The notes beneath the pieces were generated by a model, which was given only the letters and a program-made list of their open reading frames with translations, had not been told where the DNA came from and did not search any database. This document shows, piece by piece, positions 18,475-26,070 of a DNA stretch of 30,278 nucleotides. Position 1 is the stretch's first letter; each line of letters starts with the position of its first letter. This stretch comes from Bacteroidota bacterium (GTDB taxonomy: Bacteria > Bacteroidota > Bacteroidia > Flavobacteriales > Flavobacteriaceae). The stretch covers positions 1 to 30,278 of the forward strand of contig JAEYZX010000174.1 in the NCBI GenBank assembly GCA_023427845.1, written 5' to 3'. Position numbers and translations under genes: made by a program.

Positions 18475-19854
18475 ATGAGGATATTTTACACTTTTGCGGT
18501 GGCGCTTCTTACAATCCTTACTTGCACAGCTCAGGATAAAGCGGCACGTCTCGACAGTTTGATGACTGCGTTGCATGGCGAAGGGAAATTCAATGGCAAT
18601 ATCCTGGTGGCCGAGAATGGAAAAATCATTTATGAAAAAAGTTTTGGATTTGCGAATGAGGAAACAAAGCAACACCTCAACACCGAAACGATTTTCGAGC
18701 TTGCGTCGGTTTCAAAACAGTTCACCGCGATGGGAATTGTGCTTTTGCAAAAGCAAGGCAAACTAAAGTACGACGACAAGATGTCGCAGTATATTCCCGA
18801 ACTTGGGTTTTACGGTACTATCACAATTCGGCATCTGTTGCACCACACGAGCGGACTTCCCGATTACATGAACCTTTTTGAAAAATCGTGGGACAAGTCG
18901 AAGTTTGCCGTCAATCAGGATATCGTGAATCTATTTGCTGAAAAGAAACCTGCCGCGCTGTTCGCACCCAACGAAAAATTTGAATACAGCAATACCGGTT
19001 ATGCACTTTTGGCATTGATAATTGAACGCGTTTCCGGTAAATCATTCGGCGAATTTTTGCAACAAAGCATTTTTAAGCCATTGGAAATGAACAATACTTT
19101 CGTTTACAGAAGCCGTTATGCTCCGCAAAAAGTAAGCAATTATGCACTTGGATACATCTCAGACGAGTGGGGAAGAAAGATTCTTCCGGATTCGTACGGA
19201 AAACAATTTTATTCGTATTATCTCGACGGAATCGTGGGCGACGGAACGGTAAATTCTACCTTGCATGATCTTCTGAAATGGGACAGGGCGCTGTACACCG
19301 ATAAATTAGTAAACAAAGCGGACAAGGATTTGATATTTGGCGACTTATTAACCAGCGCAGGAACACCAACGAATTATGGTTTCGGCTGGATTATATCGTC
19401 AGACAAAAAGTACGGAAAACGCGCTTCGCATTCGGGCGGATGGGCAGGCTATGTCAGTTATATCGACCGTCATTTGGACAATGACAAAACGGTCATACTG
19501 CTGCAAAATAATATGACGTCAAAAACTGTTAATCCCACAGCAGAGATAAGGAAGATATTGTATAACGAAGGCCTCGCGGTTCCGAAGCTTGTAAAAATTA
19601 CGCCATCAACTGAAGATTTGCAGCGGTATGCCGGTGTTTATTCCAATCCGAATTTTCCATTGAAAATCACAATTTCGAATTCGGCAGGTACGCTAACAGC
19701 GCAAGCGACCGGCCAATCGGCTTTTCCGATGGATGCATTCGCAGATCATACTTTTACATTCGACCCGGCAAATATTAAAATGATCTTCAATCCAGATCAA
19801 AATACGATGCTGTTTTCACAGGGTTCCAATGTATTAACATTTACGAAAGAATAG
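18475..19854 (+). CDS. Exported serine hydrolase of the beta-lactamase/class C family
   Basis: 459-aa protein with an N-terminal signal peptide ending at 'CTA|QD' near residue 19. The penicillin-binding/class C fold shows SxxK as Ser78-Val-Ser-Lys81 in 'ASVSKQF', Tyr171-Ser-Asn173 in 'FEYSNTGYAL', and His319-Ser-Gly-Gly in place of KTG. It is thus a periplasmic or secreted serine hydrolase acting on peptides or esters. True beta-lactamase activity is unlikely to be predictable from sequence alone; D-aminopeptidase or esterase are alternatives. A C-terminal lipocalin-like domain (about 380-459, 'YAGVYSNPNFPLKI') is common in this family. The stop is followed after one base by the TauE/SafE start, so the two are co-transcribed. 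Confidence 0.9.
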   Translation: MRIFYTFAVALLTILTCTAQDKAARLDSLMTALHGEGKFNGNILVAENGKIIYEKSFGFANEETKQHLNTETIFELASVSKQFTAMGIVLLQKQGKLKYDDKMSQYIPELGFYGTITIRHLLHHTSGLPDYMNLFEKSWDKSKFAVNQDIVNLFAEKKPAALFAPNEKFEYSNTGYALLALIIERVSGKSFGEFLQQSIFKPLEMNNTFVYRSRYAPQKVSNYALGYISDEWGRKILPDSYGKQFYSYYLDGIVGDGTVNSTLHDLLKWDRALYTDKLVNKADKDLIFGDLLTSAGTPTNYGFGWIISSDKKYGKRASHSGGWAGYVSYIDRHLDNDKTVILLQNNMTSKTVNPTAEIRKILYNEGLAVPKLVKITPSTEDLQRYAGVYSNPNFPLKITISNSAGTLTAQATGQSAFPMDAFADHTFTFDPANIKMIFNPDQNTMLFSQGSNVLTFTKE

Positions 19855-19855
19855 C

Positions 19856-20683
19856 ATGGAAAACATCTATCTGTTGGTGCTCATCGGATTATTTGTCGGA
19901 ACAATAGGGACGCTGATCGGTGTTGGCGGCGGATTCATTATCGTACCCTTTTTGATACTGATCAATACCGGTTTATCGCCCGAAAGCATCACTGCCGTTT
20001 CAATGGCGGTCATCGCGTGCAATGCCGTATCGGGATCGGCGGCCTATATGCGGTCGAAACGAATAGATTTTAAAGCAGGATTGGTATTTGCGGCGTTTAC
20101 GATTCCGGGCTCGATACTTGGCGTAATGACAACAAAGCAAATCGACCGTGATACATTCGATATACTATTTGGCATTCTTTTGTTTTCGATGGCGGTTTTT
20201 TTGTACCTTAAAGGAGGAAATCAGCGACCTGCAGTAAAACCGGAATTATCCCATCGAGGGTGGGTACAGCAGCGGATCATCGACCGGCAGGGGAATGTTT
20301 ATGAGTATGCGTATGATATTCGGAAAGGCAGTTTGCTGAGTTTATTCGTGGGTTATTTTTCACCCGTATTTGGAATCGGCGGCGGAATCGTGCATGTTCC
20401 GGCAATGACCGAATGGCTGAAGTTTCCGGTGCATATTGCAACCGCGACTTCGCAGTTCATATTGGGAATCATGGCGATCGTGAGCGTTGTGACGCATTTT
20501 TTCAACGGAAGTTATAAAGACCCACTGCTTGTAATCATGATAATCGGACTTGCGCTAGGCGTAATTCCCGGAGCGCAATTGGGCGCATATATTTCACGTA
20601 GAATCCACGGCCGGTTAATTGTCAGGATTCTTTCAATCGCTTTAGGCCTTATTGGACTTCGGATCTTGTTTTCACAAATTTAA
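19856..20683 (+). CDS. TauE/SafE family sulfite/organosulfonate exporter-like membrane protein
   Basis: 275-aa polytopic membrane protein. The family's two homologous halves are both visible: 'LIGVGGGFIIVPFLI' near residues 20-35 and 'FGIGGGIVHVPAM' near 170-185, each followed by hydrophobic helices (about 7-8 in total). Members export sulfite, sulfoacetate or other small anions, but most, including this one, have unknown substrate. A soluble linker of about 50 residues (about 120-165) separates the halves. The gene starts one base after the serine hydrolase stop and ends 4 nt before the VOC gene, in one transcription unit. No sulfur-metabolism gene is nearby, so a sulfur role is not supported by context. 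Confidence 0.9.
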   Translation: MENIYLLVLIGLFVGTIGTLIGVGGGFIIVPFLILINTGLSPESITAVSMAVIACNAVSGSAAYMRSKRIDFKAGLVFAAFTIPGSILGVMTTKQIDRDTFDILFGILLFSMAVFLYLKGGNQRPAVKPELSHRGWVQQRIIDRQGNVYEYAYDIRKGSLLSLFVGYFSPVFGIGGGIVHVPAMTEWLKFPVHIATATSQFILGIMAIVSVVTHFFNGSYKDPLLVIMIIGLALGVIPGAQLGAYISRRIHGRLIVRILSIALGLIGLRILFSQI

Positions 20684-20687
20684 AACT

Positions 20688-21179
20688 ATGGAAAAATATA
20701 CCATTCCGCCGCAAACACAAATTGGGCACGTTCATCTTAAGGTTGCCGACTTACAGCGATCGATAGATTTTTATTGCGGGTTGCTCGGTTTTGAAATCAC
20801 GACATTGTACGGTGATGACGCTGTTTTCATCTCCGCTGGAGGTTATCATCATCATATCGGACTCAATACCTGGCACAGCAAAGGCGCTCCAAAAGCATCG
20901 CGAAACACTGTGGGATTGTATCATACAGCGATTGTTTACCCCACCCGAAAAGATTTGGCGCAAATTTTTGTGCGCATTTCTGAAGCTGGTTACCCTTTCA
21001 CAGGAGCTTCCGATCATGGCGTTTCAGAAGCATTGTACCTTGACGATCCCGATGGTAACGGCGTTGAATTATATTGGGACAGGCCAAAAGAACAATGGCC
21101 GCAAAAACCCGACGGTTCGCTGGAAATGTATACCAGACGCCTTGATATTGAAGGCCTGGTGCAGGAATTGGTGCGATAA
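20688..21179 (+). CDS. VOC superfamily protein (glyoxalase/extradiol dioxygenase-like)
   Basis: 163-aa vicinal-oxygen-chelate protein with two beta-alpha-beta-beta-beta modules. Candidate metal ligands are His16 in 'GHVHLKV', a His in 'GLYHTAIV' and a Glu in 'NGVELYWDRP'. The pattern resembles the catechol-2,3-dioxygenase (CatE-like) branch, with 'FYCGLLGFEI' and 'LDDPDGNGVELYWDRP', more than glyoxalase I. Substrate unknown. The start is set at the ATG at 20688, just after the TauE/SafE stop; a longer reading frame would run back into that gene and add 12 residues with no family resemblance. It is followed after 15 nt by the MmcQ/YjbR gene. Confidence 0.87.
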   Translation: MEKYTIPPQTQIGHVHLKVADLQRSIDFYCGLLGFEITTLYGDDAVFISAGGYHHHIGLNTWHSKGAPKASRNTVGLYHTAIVYPTRKDLAQIFVRISEAGYPFTGASDHGVSEALYLDDPDGNGVELYWDRPKEQWPQKPDGSLEMYTRRLDIEGLVQELVR

Positions 21180-21194
21180 TCAAATGGATTAATT

Positions 21195-21542
21195 ATGACA
21201 ATCGAAAAAATGCAAAAATATTGCCTCTCGCAGCCCGGAGTTACGGAAGACGTCAAATGGGGAGATCATTTGTGCTTTAATGTGGGCGGCAAGATGTTTT
21301 TGGTGACTTCCCCCGATGCGGTACCAATTTCAGCGTCATTTAAAGCTACAGATATTTTGTTTGAGGAACTTCCTGAGCGAGAAGGTGTTATTCCTGCTCC
21401 TTATATGGCGCGGCATAAATGGTTGCTTGTTGATGATATTTCAAGGTTTTCCGAAACCGAATGGAAGCAATTTATAAAAATGTCTTATGATCTTGTTTTT
21501 GCAAAGTTGCCGGCAAAAACGCGTAAAATAATATCGACTTAA
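21195..21542 (+). CDS. MmcQ/YjbR family protein
   Basis: 115-aa cytosolic protein of the MmcQ/YjbR family, which has a double-wing DNA-binding-like fold and no firmly assigned function. Recognisable features are the opening 'YCLSQPGVTEDVKWGDHLCF', the central 'GGKMFLV' strand, and the C-terminal 'HKWLLVDD' followed by a helix ending in 'SYDLVFAKLP'. It is the last gene of the plus-strand group that begins with the serine hydrolase. Its stop lies 6 nt from the stop of the convergent alpha/beta hydrolase gene, leaving no room for a separate terminator between them. Confidence 0.85.
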   Translation: MTIEKMQKYCLSQPGVTEDVKWGDHLCFNVGGKMFLVTSPDAVPISASFKATDILFEELPEREGVIPAPYMARHKWLLVDDISRFSETEWKQFIKMSYDLVFAKLPAKTRKIIST

Positions 21543-21548
21543 AATTGC

Positions 21549-22625
21549 TTAAATAGTAGGTAATTTCAGAATCCAGTCTGATATCGCGTTCAACACCTCC
21601 GGTGAAAATGTCTGTTCTATTTTCGCATATTCCTGTGGCAGTCCGGTTTCACTTTCCTGAAAAAGATGGTTCAGTTTTGGGAATTCCATTACCGTCACAT
21701 TGTGATTATTTGCTTTCTCGGCCAGCTCTTTTATCCCCGCCAAATTTTCTTTGGCGCTCACCTGAATGTCGTTGGATCCGTTTATTGCAAGAATCGGACA
21801 TTTAACTTTCGGAAGAATGATTGAAGGATCATATTTTATGAAATCGCTAAACCACGGCCAAGTCAGCTGTTCTGAAAGCGTATTGAGCTGGTCAGCGGTA
21901 ATTGCCGTTCCGTAAAGTTGCGTAAAGTAGGCCTTGACCTCGGCCTGCAATTTCAGGCGATCTGCGTCCGAGTTTTTTATGATAGAATAAACTCCGGCAA
22001 TATTCTTTTTACCGGATGCGATTGCGGCTTCCGGGACACCCATTTTACGTTCAAAATTTTCTTTCTGCAACAACATAAGCTCTTCGCCACTGATACCGGG
22101 CCCAGCAAGCATTACAACAAAAGCGACATCATCTGTTTCAGCCGCGATCATTGGCGCCGTTATTCCCCCAAGACTATGTCCAAGCAGTCCGATTTTTGAA
22201 GAAGTGATTTCCGCGCGCGATTTCAGGTAACGAATAGCCGCCTTTGTGTCGCGATTAAAGCCATCCAGTCCCGTATCATTATAAATCCCTTCCGTGCCGC
22301 CTGTCCCGCGATCGTCAACGCGAAGCACCGCAATGCCTTTTTTAGTCAGGTCATCTGCAAGAACCAAAAACGGTTTATGTCCCAGCAATTCGGAATTCCT
22401 GTCTTGTGGGCCGCTGCCGCTAATCAAAATGACGGTAGGAAATCCGGTTTTGTTTTTTGGAATTGTCAGCGTACCGGTTAAGGTAATGTTATCCGGCTCG
22501 TTCTTAAATGTGACATCCTCACTTATGTAAGCCGATGTGTTGACAGGATCTTGCGGTTTTTGAGCAGTTACCGAAAATGTAGTTGCGATAAAACATATAA
22601 GGAAATAACCAATAGATTTAAACAT
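21549..22625 (-). CDS. Exported alpha/beta hydrolase
   Basis: 358-aa hydrolase with a signal peptide ending near 'VTA|QK' (about residue 22), so it is periplasmic or secreted. The alpha/beta-hydrolase core shows the oxyanion region 'LISGSGPQDRN', 'VLRVDDRGTGGT', the nucleophile Ser151 in 'GHSLGG', Asp286 in 'INGSNDIQV' and His320 in 'KLNHLFQ', giving a complete Ser-Asp-His triad. The closest style is the family of esterase/peptidase-like hydrolases with an 'SGPQDRN' loop common in Bacteroidota. Substrate unknown; an ester or acyl peptide is plausible. It is transcribed alone, divergent from the GNAT gene across 114 nt. Confidence 0.9.
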   Translation of the reverse strand: MFKSIGYFLICFIATTFSVTAQKPQDPVNTSAYISEDVTFKNEPDNITLTGTLTIPKNKTGFPTVILISGSGPQDRNSELLGHKPFLVLADDLTKKGIAVLRVDDRGTGGTEGIYNDTGLDGFNRDTKAAIRYLKSRAEITSSKIGLLGHSLGGITAPMIAAETDDVAFVVMLAGPGISGEELMLLQKENFERKMGVPEAAIASGKKNIAGVYSIIKNSDADRLKLQAEVKAYFTQLYGTAITADQLNTLSEQLTWPWFSDFIKYDPSIILPKVKCPILAINGSNDIQVSAKENLAGIKELAEKANNHNVTVMEFPKLNHLFQESETGLPQEYAKIEQTFSPEVLNAISDWILKLPTI

Positions 22626-22739
22626 AATGGATTGTTATAGTGATACTGGACGGAAAGTTAAGCAAAATCAGTTTAAACGCTTTCCTGAAATCAAAATCTG
22701 CAAAAAAATCCTTATTTTTAGTTTGTAAATAGCTACAAT

Positions 22740-23198
22740 ATGATCACACTTAAACGGACAGACGCTTCAGATGCCGATTTCACCGAACTCGTGAAACTAC
22801 TCGATACCGATTTGCAGCTTCGGGATGGGGAAGAGCATTATTTCTACACACAGTTCAACACCACTGAAGGAATAAAATATGTTGTCCTTGCCTATGACCA
22901 TGAATTTGCCGTGGGCTGCGGTGCGATGAAACATTATTCGGAAGGCGTAATGGAAATCAAAAGAATGTTTGTCAGGGATGAATCGCGTGGGGCGGGAATC
23001 GCAACAGAAATATTGCATGAACTCGAAAAATGGGCGATGGAACTTGGCTATTTACGGTGCATTCTGGAAACAGGAAAAAACCAGCCCGAAGCCATACGGT
23101 TGTATGAAAAAAATAACTACCAGCAGATTGACAACTTTGGGCCTTATAAAGATATCGAAAGCAGCGTCTGTTATGAAAAACCGTTTGTTTCGGGATAG
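22740..23198 (+). CDS. GNAT family N-acetyltransferase
   Basis: 152-aa acetyltransferase. The acetyl-CoA-binding motif A is 'MFVRDESRGAGIATEIL' (about residues 76-92), followed by an amphipathic helix, 'LETGKNQPEAIRLYEKNNY' and the C-terminal 'GPY...SVCYEK' typical of this fold. The N-terminal third forms the acceptor site and shows no motif that identifies the substrate. It is preceded by TTAGTTTG at about 22718-22725, close to the Bacteroidota -7 consensus (one mismatch). It has no clear operon partner; the next plus-strand gene lies 90 nt away beyond a weak hairpin. Confidence 0.9.
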   Translation: MITLKRTDASDADFTELVKLLDTDLQLRDGEEHYFYTQFNTTEGIKYVVLAYDHEFAVGCGAMKHYSEGVMEIKRMFVRDESRGAGIATEILHELEKWAMELGYLRCILETGKNQPEAIRLYEKNNYQQIDNFGPYKDIESSVCYEKPFVSG

Positions 23199-23250
23199 TT
23201 TAACGCAACTTTAATTTCCGATCATTGATATATTACTTATTTTAGGTCGG

Positions 23251-23268
23251 CGGAAATAATTCCGTTTT
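23251..23268 (+). terminator. Weak terminator-like hairpin after the GNAT gene
   Basis: CGGAA/TTCCG, a 5-bp stem with a 4-base loop, followed by TTTT. It lies 53 nt downstream of the acetyltransferase stop and 21 nt before the next start codon. The stem is short, so this is only a candidate. Confidence 0.3.
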
Positions 23269-23288
23269 GAACATTTAAACCACAAAAC

Positions 23289-23558
23289 ATGAGTTGTCAA
23301 TTCACAATAAATTATCCCGGTCCAAAAGAAGACATCGTACAAAAACTGGACAAAGCAATCCGTTCGACCGGAGGACGGTTTAACGGAGATACTTCCAACG
23401 GGCAATTTGAAGGGAACACGCCTGTGGGCGATTTTGGCGGACACTATTCAATACACGGCGATTCGATCAATGTGGTCATCGACAAAAAGCCGTGGCTTGT
23501 AAGCTGCAGCCGAATTGAGAGCGAAATCAAAAATTATTTAAATAAAGGTATTGCCTAG
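23289..23558 (+). CDS. Small conserved-looking protein of unknown function
   Basis: 89-aa soluble protein, no signal peptide. It starts with a strand 'CQFTINYPGP', then a helix, a Gly/Asn-rich middle ('GGRFNGDTSNGQFEGN'), strands 'GHYSIHGDSINVVID' and a final segment 'KPWLVSCSRIESEIKNYL'. The last part, a 'basic-strand plus P(W/L)LV...IE..I...L' pattern, is reminiscent of the small polyhydroxyalkanoate-granule region protein family, but I cannot assign it with confidence. The ATG is preceded by an A-rich stretch. Its stop overlaps by 4 nt the stop of the convergent M23 peptidase gene. Confidence 0.65.
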   Translation: MSCQFTINYPGPKEDIVQKLDKAIRSTGGRFNGDTSNGQFEGNTPVGDFGGHYSIHGDSINVVIDKKPWLVSCSRIESEIKNYLNKGIA

Positions 23559-24679
23559 CTTGAACTGACAAGACTTTTGTGCAAAAAGGCCTTTTGTCCG
23601 GCAGTGGTTTGAATGTGGAGCCATTCCTGATGCTCGCCCAATAATTTTATGATTTCATTCTTTTGCAATTTTCCTACAACAGCAGAAGAAGTAGTAGGTG
23701 CCAGGCGCAAGTTTGCCGTGGCAGATTTAATTTTTAATGGAGCAACTGCAAATTTTGGCGAAACGCCCTTTTTCTCAATTTTCGGCTTTGGGATATTGAA
23801 GATAAACGGCAGCGGATCTACGGCTCCGTTTCTGTAAATGCCCAGGTGAAGGTGTGGCCTTCCGCCCTTCGCATTTCCCGTGCTTCCAACAAAACCAAGG
23901 GTATCGCCTTTTCTGACTTTTGTTCCCGCAACTGCAACAATACCGTCGAGATGCGCATAATAGATGGAGTTTCCAAATGTACCAACGCGCTGCCAGACTT
24001 GTTTGCCACCGAGTCCGCGATCGCCTGTATTGCTGATATAACCGTCTGCTACCGCAACCACAGGTGTCCCGCGAGCCGCAAAAATGTCAACTCCTTCATG
24101 TTTACGTCTGCCACCATCGCGTTCGTATCCCCAAAAACTTTCGATTGCCGCATTGCCTTTACCTGCCACAGGAAATCCGTAACGTGGCTTTTTGGAAAGT
24201 ACAATGGCGAAATCGGTTTGTGCGTTGATTTCGGGTTGGATAACAAATTTGTATTTCCCTGATTTTTCAATCGGGAATTCGACTGATTGCATATCAGGTT
24301 TTAAGGCATCAACATGGCGGTAACCTTGTGCGGTATATTCAAACAGGTCAATAAAAACCTTATGATGCGCCGAATCGCGCACCACGGTCGCTTCAAGCAC
24401 TTCACCTTCACTTCCTTCGAGAATATAACTGTAGGCCGCAATACTGTTTTTGCGGAATTTTCCATTTTCGACATAGGGAAGCGGCACCTGAAGGCTATCG
24501 GTCAGTGCGGCGGCATATGCTTTATCCCATTGTTCATAAAGCATAAGATCTTTCGCATCCCGATGATAGATCTCCCTTGCAGAAGGATTCGTAATGGAAT
24601 CGGTGATTTTTGTAATTTTTGAACATCCGGCTATTGTCAGCATTACAGCCAGGATGAAAAACAGCAACTTTTTTTTCAT
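23555..24679 (-). CDS. M23 family metallopeptidase lipoprotein with C-terminal SH3-like domain
   Basis: 374-aa cell-envelope protein. A lipoprotein signal 'LTIAGC' places the lipidated Cys at residue 19. An N-terminal beta-rich domain (about 60-165) precedes the LytM/M23 zinc endopeptidase domain. Zinc and catalytic residues appear as His194 and Asp198 in 'KHEGVDIF', His243 in 'YYAHLDG', and His276 and His278 in 'RPHLHLGIY', so the active site is complete. Residues about 318-372 ('ATANLRLAPTTSSAVVGKL') form a bacterial SH3-like domain that may bind peptidoglycan. It likely cleaves cell-wall peptide cross-links at the inner face of the outer membrane. It is transcribed alone, with 99 nt upstream to the 75-aa small gene on the same strand. 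Confidence 0.92.
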   Translation of the reverse strand: MKKKLLFFILAVMLTIAGCSKITKITDSITNPSAREIYHRDAKDLMLYEQWDKAYAAALTDSLQVPLPYVENGKFRKNSIAAYSYILEGSEGEVLEATVVRDSAHHKVFIDLFEYTAQGYRHVDALKPDMQSVEFPIEKSGKYKFVIQPEINAQTDFAIVLSKKPRYGFPVAGKGNAAIESFWGYERDGGRRKHEGVDIFAARGTPVVAVADGYISNTGDRGLGGKQVWQRVGTFGNSIYYAHLDGIVAVAGTKVRKGDTLGFVGSTGNAKGGRPHLHLGIYRNGAVDPLPFIFNIPKPKIEKKGVSPKFAVAPLKIKSATANLRLAPTTSSAVVGKLQKNEIIKLLGEHQEWLHIQTTAGQKAFLHKSLVSSS

Positions 24680-24778
24680 GGTGGGAAGTATGCATAAATT
24701 ATGCCGCAGTTTTTAAAAAATGCTGGAAATAAGCGGTTTAACAGGTTTTTAATGCAGCTGTGAAATCCGTCTCATGAT

Positions 24779-25006
24779 TCAATTGGATTGGATTGCGATG
24801 TTGATTCGCTGCTGAAGCTGGTTCAGCAAAACCTGGTAACGGCTGATTTCGATCAGGTCTTCATCCTCGTCGGAAAAATCTAGTAATTCATCAAGAAAGT
24901 CGCCCGCTTCAGCCAATTTGACATTTGCCAGATGGTATTCTTTATCAGCGATCAAATCGATAATTTGCTGCACTTCTTTCTTCAGGTCGTCAAATTTGTT
25001 CTCCAT
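24779..25006 (-). CDS. Small acidic protein of unknown function
   Basis: 75-aa, strongly acidic protein, probably all-helical. Heptad-like hydrophobics run through 'DLKKEVQQIIDLIADKEYHL', an Asp/Glu-rich centre 'DFLDELLDFSDEDEDLIEI' follows, and a closing helix 'YQVLLNQLQQRINIAI' ends it. No family recognised. Its start codon lies inside the last 17 nt of the upstream 54-aa gene, in a different frame, so the two are probably translated together. The acidic character contrasts with the basic partner and suggests, as inference only, that the two products bind each other. Confidence 0.6.
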   Translation of the reverse strand: MENKFDDLKKEVQQIIDLIADKEYHLANVKLAEAGDFLDELLDFSDEDEDLIEISRYQVLLNQLQQRINIAIQSN

Positions 25007-25154
25007 TTGGTTTTGCGGATTGCGATTCGTTGAATTTTTTTGAGATTGCGGTAAGTTTTGCTTTTCGCATTGCTGCGGCCAACTTTACTTTGGCTTGCGC
25101 CTTGTGAAGTTTGTCATTGTGCTTTTGAATATTTTTTTCATTATTCCTACCCAT
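24990..25154 (-). CDS. Small basic Lys/Ala-rich protein (54 aa)
   Basis: Short open frame with ATG at 25154 and TGA at 24990-24992. The product is about 54 aa and opens 'MGRNNEKNIQKHNDKLHKAQ', then 'AKVKLAAAMRKAKL', and ends with a polar Ser/Asn-rich tail. It contains about a dozen Lys plus Arg and His and few acidic residues, so it is strongly basic and probably helical. No family recognised; nucleic-acid binding is possible but not shown. It overlaps the start of the acidic 75-aa gene by 17 nt, which supports it as a real gene. It begins 62 nt after the stop of the SPW-repeat reading frame, with a hairpin between them. Confidence 0.6.
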   Translation of the reverse strand: MGRNNEKNIQKHNDKLHKAQAKVKLAAAMRKAKLTAISKKFNESQSAKPNGEQI

Positions 25155-25187
25155 ACCGCAATTTACGTATTTTTAGAGAACGTCTTT

Positions 25188-25207
25188 AAGAAAAGCTGCC
25201 GAAGCAG
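25188..25207 (-). terminator. UUCG tetraloop hairpin with U-rich tail after the SPW gene
   Basis: On the minus strand CTGC-TTCG-GCAG (25207-25196) is followed by CTTTTCTT. The stem is only 4 bp, but the UUCG loop is very stable and the T-rich tail fits a terminator. It lies 8 nt beyond the frameshifted SPW gene's distal stop and upstream of the 54-aa gene. Confidence 0.42.
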
Positions 25208-25215
25208 TTCTGTTC

Positions 25216-25589
25216 CTAGACGTTGTTTCCTGCACCAATCTGTACATCCGGTGTTGTCTTTGTCATTAGGCTGGCCCCAATTTCAAAAATACCGAGAATC
25301 AGGTGTGGAAGATAGACTTCCTCGGCAAATCCGAATAACCAAGGCGAAGCTGCAAGAAATACGCCTGAAAGAAAATCGATCATCAAATGCATCTTCTCGA
25401 GATGACGTTCGCCAATCCCAACTCATACGAAGTCATTAAACTGTAAACAATCGTCAATGCTCCCAAAATCATTGGAATCATTCCTGCAGGACTGCTCATA
25501 TCCAATCCGAAAATCGCAGGCGCTAATAATAACAGGACTCCCACGAGGTAATCCAGATAGCCATGTGTTTTTGTTTCAATGAATCTCAT
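25216..25589 (-). pseudogene. SPW-repeat membrane protein gene with an internal frameshift
   Basis: Two reading frames together give one SPW-repeat protein of about 125 aa, the family's normal size. The first frame (start ATG at 25589, stop at 25383) encodes 'MRFIETKTHGYLDYLVG', two transmembrane segments and 'SLMTSYELGLANVI', then runs off into 'SRRCI'. The second frame, from 25392 to the stop at 25216, continues exactly where the family would: 'MHLMIDFLSGVFLAASPWLF' and 'LPHLILGIFEIGASLMTKT'. The join falls at about 25393-25400 and needs one missing base (or two extra). Either the gene is a recent pseudogene or the base is a sequencing or assembly error. The ATG at 25613 would add 8 residues not seen in the family. 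Function of SPW proteins is unknown. Confidence 0.8.
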
Positions 25590-25689
25590 AGTAATTTGAT
25601 TTTTAATTAGCATAGTAAAAATAAGCTTCAGAATTGCGAAGACTTTTATAGAATTTCCGTATATTTTTTACATATTTAGCTAGATTGAA

Positions 25690-26070
25690 ATGGATGAACA
25701 ACTCACTACACGCGAAGAAATATTAAAACTCGAGAACAGCTTATTTGCAGCTATGCTGAACAACGACACAGCGTATTTGGATTATTTGCTTCACGACAGC
25801 CTGTTGTTCGTGAACCCGCATGGACAGGTGCTTACGAAAATATTGGATATGGAAACGTATCGCTCCGGGACCTTGCGTATTGCCACGGCCGATGCCGACC
25901 AGCAGGAAATCAATTTAATAGGTGATGCAGCTGTGACTTCGGCCCGTATCAAATTGAGCGGTGCCTTTGAAGGAGAAGCCTTTGAAGGGACGTTTCGCTA
26001 CATCCGGGTTTGGAAATTATTTGACGCCGATTGGAAAATTATTGCAGGAAGTTCGGTGCGGATCGAATGA
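25690..26070 (+). CDS. NTF2-like (DUF4440/SnoaL-type) protein
   Basis: 126-aa cytosolic protein with the NTF2-like alpha+beta cone fold. It has an N-terminal helix 'REEILKLENSLFAAMLNNDTAYLDYLLHD' (positions about 8-36), the strand 'SLLFVNPHGQVLTK', and the C-terminal strand pair 'GTFRYIRVWKLFDADWKIIAGSS'. This is the DUF4440 pattern, found in proteins that bind small molecules or have isomerase-like roles; no catalytic residue can be assigned. Its stop codon abuts the stop of the convergent histidine kinase gene with no base between. It is divergent from the SPW gene across about 100 nt. Confidence 0.82.
   Translation: MDEQLTTREEILKLENSLFAAMLNNDTAYLDYLLHDSLLFVNPHGQVLTKILDMETYRSGTLRIATADADQQEINLIGDAAVTSARIKLSGAFEGEAFEGTFRYIRVWKLFDADWKIIAGSSVRIE

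Noticed and set aside
18475..19854. An antibiotic-resistance class C beta-lactamase
   Set aside because: The SxxK and YxN motifs fit the wider serine hydrolase family, the KTG box is replaced by HSGG, and the C-terminal domain is of the general hydrolase type.
19856..21542. A sulfur-compound catabolic operon around the TauE/SafE protein
   Set aside because: No sulfite, taurine or sulfonate enzyme is present; neighbours are a serine hydrolase, a VOC protein and YjbR.
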